Shown: positions 59,737 through 64,000 of the stretch, piece by piece
Position numbering within the stretch: position 1 is the first letter of the stretch
Layout: each line of letters opens with the position of its first letter
Source: Mesorhizobium_K marinum
Lineage (GTDB): Bacteria; Pseudomonadota; Alphaproteobacteria; Rhizobiales; Rhizobiaceae
Strand: one strand, 5' to 3'
DNA: 64,000 bases
NCBI RefSeq assembly: GCF_040813715.1
Contig: NZ_JBFOCH010000004.1
Translations under genes and position numbers: made by a program
Notes under the pieces: model-generated
The model's database searches: none
Told to the model about the DNA's origin: nothing
The model's input: the letters and a program-made list of their open reading frames with translations, nothing else

Positions 59737-60442
59737 GCGCTTTCCTCTCGGCCGCTTCGATCGCCTTGTGCAGGTGGACCATCATGGCGGCGGCGAAGAG
59801 CGGCGTCAGCAGGTTGAGCAGCGGCACCGCGAGGAAGGCGGCAATCACAAGCCCTGCCAGGAACACGGTGCCCGCGTGCCGCGCCCGCATCGCCTTGGCG
59901 TCCGCCTCCGGCCGGAAGCGCATCGCCGCGAACTCGAAGAACTCGCGACCGAGCAGGTAGCCGTTGACCAGGAAGAACGCGCCGACATTGATGCCCGGGA
60001 CGAGCAGCAGCAAAAGCGCCACCAGGTTGCCGGCGACCACGACGGCGAAGAATTTGAGCGCAAGCACGATGGACTGCAGCGGCGGCACCGGCCTGCCCGG
60101 CGGGTCGGACGGATAGTCGGCGCGCTCGACCGCTTCGGCAATGTCGTCGAGGAAGAGACCGGCGACGATCGCGGTCACCGGCGCGATCAGCAGGGCGACG
60201 CCGATCGCCAGTCCGATGCCGGCGACCAGCGCCGCGATGAAGCTCAACCATCCGGCCCATGCCGGAAAGCCCGGCAGCAGCGCGTCGATCCACGGCAGCG
60301 CCAGCCAGTCGAAGAGTTCCTTGAGCCCCAGCCAGAAGGCCGCCAGCGCAAGCAGCGTCAGGCCGAGCGTCTTGAAGAAGACCGATCGGAACTCGGGCGA
60401 GAAGAGCTGGCGGGCGGCTTCGCGGGCGGCGTCGAGGATCAT
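59714..60442 (-). CDS. CysZ/EI24 family membrane protein
   Basis: 242 aa with four main hydrophobic regions and the EI24 motifs: AAREAARQLFSPEFRSVFFK at the start, PVTAIVAGLFLDDIAEAVER in the middle and NVGAFFLVNGYLLGREFFEF later. Members include the CysZ sulfate permease. No cysteine genes adjoin it, so sulfate transport is only a family-level guess. Confidence 0.88.
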   Translation of the reverse strand: MILDAAREAARQLFSPEFRSVFFKTLGLTLLALAAFWLGLKELFDWLALPWIDALLPGFPAWAGWLSFIAALVAGIGLAIGVALLIAPVTAIVAGLFLDDIAEAVERADYPSDPPGRPVPPLQSIVLALKFFAVVVAGNLVALLLLLVPGINVGAFFLVNGYLLGREFFEFAAMRFRPEADAKAMRARHAGTVFLAGLVIAAFLAVPLLNLLTPLFAAAMMVHLHKAIEAAERKAPSRRPSS

Positions 60443-60645
60443 CGTTCGGGTTCCGGTTCAGCCCGCAGATAGGCGATGCGGTCGGCTGCGGCAAGAATCG
60501 CGCCGCCCGGCTTGCAAATCGGGCGTCAGCGGCTAGACCGGCGCGCGGCGCGCATGCGACAACGGCGCGCCGCCCGCGGGCCGCGGGCGACTTCGGGTTG
60601 TGGAAGCCGGACGGGACGCGACAGCGGCGTGGCACGGAGACCTTG

Positions 60646-61638
60646 ATGAGCCAGTACGACGTTCTTTGCATCGGCAACGCCATTGTCGACATCATCGCAC
60701 AGTGCGACGACGCCTTCCTTGCCGAGAACGGCATCATCAAGGGCGCGATGAACCTGATCGACGCCGAGCGCGCCAGCCTGCTCTACAGCCGCATGGGGCC
60801 GGCGACCGAGGCGTCGGGCGGTTGCGCCGGCAACACGGCCGCCGGCATCGCCAGCCTGGGCGGGCGCGCCGCCTTCTTCGGCAAGGTCGCCAACGACGAG
60901 CTCGGCCGCATCTATGCCCATGACATCCACGCGCAGGGCGTCGCCTTCGACACCAGGCCGCTCGAGGGCCAGCCGCCGACCGCGCGCTCGATGATCTTCG
61001 TCACGCCGGACGGCGAGCGCTCGATGAACACCTATCTCGGCGCCTGCGTGGAGCTCGGGCCGGAGGACGTCGAGGCCGACAAGGCCACGGGCGCCAGGGT
61101 CACCTATTTCGAGGGCTACCTCTGGGACCCGCCGCGCGCCAAGGAGGCGATCCGCCTGGCCGCCGACCATGCCCACCGGGCCGGCCGCGAAGTGTCGATG
61201 ACGCTGTCCGACAGCTTTTGCGTCGACCGCTACCGCGACGAGTTCCTCGAGCTGATGCGCTCGGGCACCGTCGACATCGTCTTCGCCAACGACCACGAGA
61301 TCAAGTCGCTCTACCAGACCTCGTCCTTCGAGGCGGCGCTGGAGGCGACCCGCAGGGACTGCCGGATCGCCGCCGTGACCCGCTCGGAGAAGGGCTCGGT
61401 CATTGTACGGGGCGACGAGACGGTGTGGATCGAAGCGATGCCGATCAACGAACTGGTCGACACCACCGGCGCCGGCGACCTCTACGCCGCCGGCTTCCTC
61501 TACGGCTACACCGCCGGCCTCGACGTCAAGCGCTGCGGCGACCTCGGCTCGCTGGCCGCCGGCCTGGTGATCCAGCAGATCGGCCCGCGCCCGCGCCAGA
61601 ACCTGCGCCAGGAAGCCCAGGCGGCCGGCCTCTTGTAG
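60646..61638 (+). CDS. PfkB-family adenosine kinase
   Basis: 330 aa from ATG 60646. YDVLCIGNAIVDIIAQCDDA, substrate-binding SGGCAGNTAAGIASLGGRAA and the anion hole VDTTGAGDLYAAGFLYGYTA (catalytic Asp in GAGD) mark a ribokinase-fold sugar kinase; the close match to rhizobial adenosine kinases comes from the overall pattern (FDTRPLEGQPPTARSMIFVT). It phosphorylates adenosine to AMP. Monocistronic. Confidence 0.93.
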   Translation: MSQYDVLCIGNAIVDIIAQCDDAFLAENGIIKGAMNLIDAERASLLYSRMGPATEASGGCAGNTAAGIASLGGRAAFFGKVANDELGRIYAHDIHAQGVAFDTRPLEGQPPTARSMIFVTPDGERSMNTYLGACVELGPEDVEADKATGARVTYFEGYLWDPPRAKEAIRLAADHAHRAGREVSMTLSDSFCVDRYRDEFLELMRSGTVDIVFANDHEIKSLYQTSSFEAALEATRRDCRIAAVTRSEKGSVIVRGDETVWIEAMPINELVDTTGAGDLYAAGFLYGYTAGLDVKRCGDLGSLAAGLVIQQIGPRPRQNLRQEAQAAGLL

Positions 61639-61711
61639 CCGCGCCCGGCGCACGGCGGCCCGCCCGGCCGGGCATTTCTCCCGCGAAGGGAACGGGCGCG
61701 GTCGAGCCTGC

Positions 61712-63784
61712 TCATGTCGCGATCCTCGGCCGGCCGGACGCGGTGGCGACGAGCCGCGCCTCGATGAACATGCGGCGGTCCTCGACGACACTCGCCCGCA
61801 CGTCGCGCGATACCTCGGTCTCGGCGTCGGCGGCGCCGGCCTCGAGCGCGCGCGCGGCGACGATGGCGCGGATGCGCGCCTCGGCCTCGGCCAGCGCCTG
61901 CTCCTCGCCGGAAAAATCGCGCGGCGCGTCGTCGCCGGCCGACACGCGGAAAATGCCCTCGGCCGGCTGGCTGACGGTCGCCTCGGCCGACACCCGGACC
62001 TGGCCGACGACGGCGCCCAGCGCATTCGCCACGTCGGCGTCGGCGGGCACGACGCAATCGTTGCCGACCAGGGCCGGCAGCCCGGCGTAGTGCAGGCCGG
62101 CCGAAGCGCCGAGCCCGATCACCGGGCGGTCGAGCGCGACGCTGAGCCGGGCGATGCCGTGATGGCCGTCGACGGCGCGCTGGACCAGCGCATGCGCCAC
62201 CGTGCCGGCGCCGTCGAGCCCGTCCTCGGCAAAGGCGGTCTCCAGGATGACCTCGGCCGACTGCCGCGCCAGCGCCGAGAGCACGCGCTCCGACAGCGCC
62301 TCCGGCGTCGCCGCCAGCGGCTGGCCGCGCCCGTCGCGCCGGCGCGCGAACAGCGCCGCGCCGAGCCGTGCAGCGGCGGCGTCCCAGTTGGACTGCCGGC
62401 CGAGCACATGCGCGGCGTCCGACGGCGTGAAGCCGGCGACATGGACGAGGCCGCGCGACACCAGCCGGTTCAGCGTGGCGAGCTGCGCCGTGGTGGAGAG
62501 CAGCGCGTCGAGCGGCAGCGGCGCATCGCCGACCGCCGCGTAGAGTTTCGCCTCGGGGCCGCTGAGGCCGGCGGCCAGCCGCTCGGGCACGCCGGTGCGC
62601 ACCGCGAAGCGGCCGTCGAGCCGGCCCGGATTGGGCGCGCGCAGCTGCCGCTCCATCTCGGCCGCGACGACATCGCCATGCGCCATGGCCGCCAGCGACA
62701 GCGGCAGCAGCCGGCGCGGCCCGAGCAGGATCTTCGGGTCGAGCGCGCCGGCCTCGATCCCCACTTCGGAATCGCCGCCGAGGCCGAAGGTGCGCATGGC
62801 GACCGCCTCCACCATGGTGCGCCAGCCGCCGACGCTGGCGCCCTCGGGGTCGAGGCGCGGGCGGCCCCGGTCGAGCACGGCGACGTCGGTGGTGGTGCCG
62901 CCGATGTCGGAGACCACGGCGTCGTCGAGCCCGGTCAGGTGGCGCGCGCCGACCAGGCTGGCGGCGGGGCCGGAAAGGATCGTCTCGATCGGCCGCTGGC
63001 GGGCGAACGCCGCCGACACCAGCGCACCGTCGCCGCGCACCACCATCAGCGGGCAGGCGATGCCGCGCTCGGCGAAAAAGCCCTCGGTGGCGGCGACCAG
63101 GCGGTCGATCATCGAGATCAGACGCGCGTTGAGCAGCGTGGTGAGCGCGCGGCGCGGGCCGCCGAGTTTTGACGACAGCTCGTGGCTGGCGGTGACGGGC
63201 AGGCCGGTCGCCTGGCGGATCATGGCGCGCGCCGCGATCTCGTGCTCGGGGTTGCGCGTCGCGAAATAGGCGCAGACCGCGAAGCCGGAGACGGAGGCCG
63301 CGAGTTCCGGCAGGGCTGCCTCCAGCGCCGAGAGGTCGAGCTCGTGGGCGCGGCCGTGCACGTCGTGGCCGCCCGGGCAGAACAGCACGGGGTCGGAGCC
63401 GAGCGCCGCCTTCAGCCCGTCGCGGGCGAGGTCGGCCTCGGAAAAGCCGATCATCACCAGCGCGGCGCGCCCGCCCTGGCCCTCGACCAGCGCGTTGGTG
63501 GCGAGCGTGGTCGACATCGAGGCGAGCTTTATCGCGGATGGATCGACCTTCGCCTCGGCCAGCACCCGGTCCACCGCGCCGGAAATGCCGACGGCGAGGT
63601 CGTGGCGGGTGGTCAGCGCCTTGGCCTTGGCGACGATGGCGCCGCCCGTCTGGCCGGGCGCGGCGGCGGAACCCTCGGCCCACAGAACCGCGTCGGTGTA
63701 GGTGCCGCCGGTGTCGATACCCAGGAACAGGGGGCCGAGGAACAGGGGGCCGGGAAAGGGGGCGGTGGCGGGAGGCTGGGTCAT
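61712..63784 (-). CDS. Hydantoinase/oxoprolinase A-type (HyuA) protein
   Basis: 690 aa from ATG 63784 (ATG 63814 also in frame; neither has a good RBS). The N-terminal Hydant_A_N domain opens LGIDTGGTYTDAVLW; the ATPase-fold phosphate motif VVSDIGGTTTDVAVLDRG lies around residue 280. Members use ATP to open hydantoin or 5-oxoproline rings together with a HyuB subunit. The C-terminal half aligns with the family, but no HyuB gene is seen in the window; it could lie beyond 64000. A short low-complexity repeat (GPLFLGPLFLG) precedes the first motif. Confidence 0.9.
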   Translation of the reverse strand: MTQPPATAPFPGPLFLGPLFLGIDTGGTYTDAVLWAEGSAAAPGQTGGAIVAKAKALTTRHDLAVGISGAVDRVLAEAKVDPSAIKLASMSTTLATNALVEGQGGRAALVMIGFSEADLARDGLKAALGSDPVLFCPGGHDVHGRAHELDLSALEAALPELAASVSGFAVCAYFATRNPEHEIAARAMIRQATGLPVTASHELSSKLGGPRRALTTLLNARLISMIDRLVAATEGFFAERGIACPLMVVRGDGALVSAAFARQRPIETILSGPAASLVGARHLTGLDDAVVSDIGGTTTDVAVLDRGRPRLDPEGASVGGWRTMVEAVAMRTFGLGGDSEVGIEAGALDPKILLGPRRLLPLSLAAMAHGDVVAAEMERQLRAPNPGRLDGRFAVRTGVPERLAAGLSGPEAKLYAAVGDAPLPLDALLSTTAQLATLNRLVSRGLVHVAGFTPSDAAHVLGRQSNWDAAAARLGAALFARRRDGRGQPLAATPEALSERVLSALARQSAEVILETAFAEDGLDGAGTVAHALVQRAVDGHHGIARLSVALDRPVIGLGASAGLHYAGLPALVGNDCVVPADADVANALGAVVGQVRVSAEATVSQPAEGIFRVSAGDDAPRDFSGEEQALAEAEARIRAIVAARALEAGAADAETEVSRDVRASVVEDRRMFIEARLVATASGRPRIAT

Positions 63785-63950
63785 CGGGCGCGGTCGGTTG
63801 GTCGCTGAGGGCATAGAGGATTGCGGGGGGCGGGGGAAGGGCGGGCGGGGGCGGAGCATGGGGCCACGCCGGCCGACAGGGCGCGCCAGGGCGCGCGCGG
63901 CCGGCGAGCGGCCGCGTTTTCGGGATCGCCGGCTGCGCTGCGAAAGCGTC

Positions 63951-64000
63951 TCATGACGTGTCGGGCCGCTCCAGCGCGTCGAAGGCGAGGCCGTGCAGGT
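63951..64000 (-). CDS. Possible C-terminal end of an upstream gene
   Basis: Reading the minus strand inward from the window edge gives 15 codons, LHGLAFDALERPDTS, followed by TGA at 63951-63953. Composition is coding-like, and a gene upstream of the hyuA-type gene is expected. Nothing more can be said from so short a piece. Confidence 0.3.
   Translation of the reverse strand, partial: LHGLAFDALERPDTS

Overview
The window is high-GC DNA from an alphaproteobacterial chromosome, most like Hyphomicrobiales (Rhizobiales) of the Mesorhizobium/Phyllobacteriaceae type. This placement rests on protein sequence character and gene order: a complete tad/cpa pilus locus, yejABEF with Tat-type and Sec-type YejA proteins, the kdsB-pheA-nudC-HIT-ffs-dnaX-ybaB-recR block, the rmuC-def-fmt-truA-dapE-dapD block, and small rhizobial families (DUF6481, DUF6356, a 41-residue basic MAKGQ protein). 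No phylogeny was run. Genes are close-packed and almost every stretch is coding. No rRNA, tRNA, CRISPR or insertion sequence was seen; one RNA gene (SRP RNA) is present.

Layout: 1-1285 holds the start of deoB (minus strand, cut by the window edge) and a divergent PAP2-family membrane protein. 1330-13705 is the tad locus: two TadE/TadG-type minor pilins and a stand-alone secretin-N-domain protein on the minus strand, then flp pilin, cpaA, cpaB, cpaC, cpaD, cpaE, cpaF, tadB, tadC on the plus strand, closed by a bidirectional terminator and a convergent tadD lipoprotein. 13830-17579 holds an M17 aminopeptidase, a MarR regulator translationally coupled to an NlpC/P60 hydrolase, and a hydroxyacid dehydrogenase. 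17654-25486 is a minus-strand peptide ABC transporter operon with two tandem solute-binding proteins. 25617-35675 is a housekeeping block (cytochrome c, kdsB, pheA, nudC, HIT protein, SRP RNA, dnaX, ybaB, recR, lytic transglycosylase) interrupted by one atypical, lower-GC nucleotidyltransferase gene preceded by a striking pair of dyads. 35685-44588 carries acetyltransferases, a flavin monooxygenase, an AI-2E-family permease, rmuC, def, fmt and truA. 44601-50932 carries lysine/diaminopimelate genes (dapE, dapD) with uncharacterised membrane proteins, a LOG-family protein, DUF817 and a HAD nucleotidase. 51052-64000 holds a diguanylate cyclase, prfC, a GST, an ArsR-SRPBCC operon, a DNA alkylation repair-like protein, a DUF433/DUF5615 toxin-antitoxin pair, Lrp, dut, a PEP-mutase-like enzyme, CysZ, adenosine kinase and a hydantoinase A-type protein.

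The sequence is a scaffold with 15 short runs of N (single n or nnn). At almost every one the bases on the two sides repeat each other (about 85-210 bp), in some cases identically and in others with up to about 17% mismatches. These are unmerged contig overlaps, probably from a strain-mixed (metagenomic) assembly. They artificially lengthen or break cpaC, cpaE, yejA, dnaX, the lytic transglycosylase, the LOG gene, DUF817, the SRPBCC and ArsR genes; removing one copy restores each reading frame. recR alone loses its last codons at a joint.

The strongest candidates for something undescribed are the orphan nucleotidyltransferase with its four-copy alternating 13-bp operator array (28495-29612), the stand-alone secretin N-domain protein beside the tad pilins (2704-3114), and the PAP2 protein that has lost the usual motif-2 histidine.
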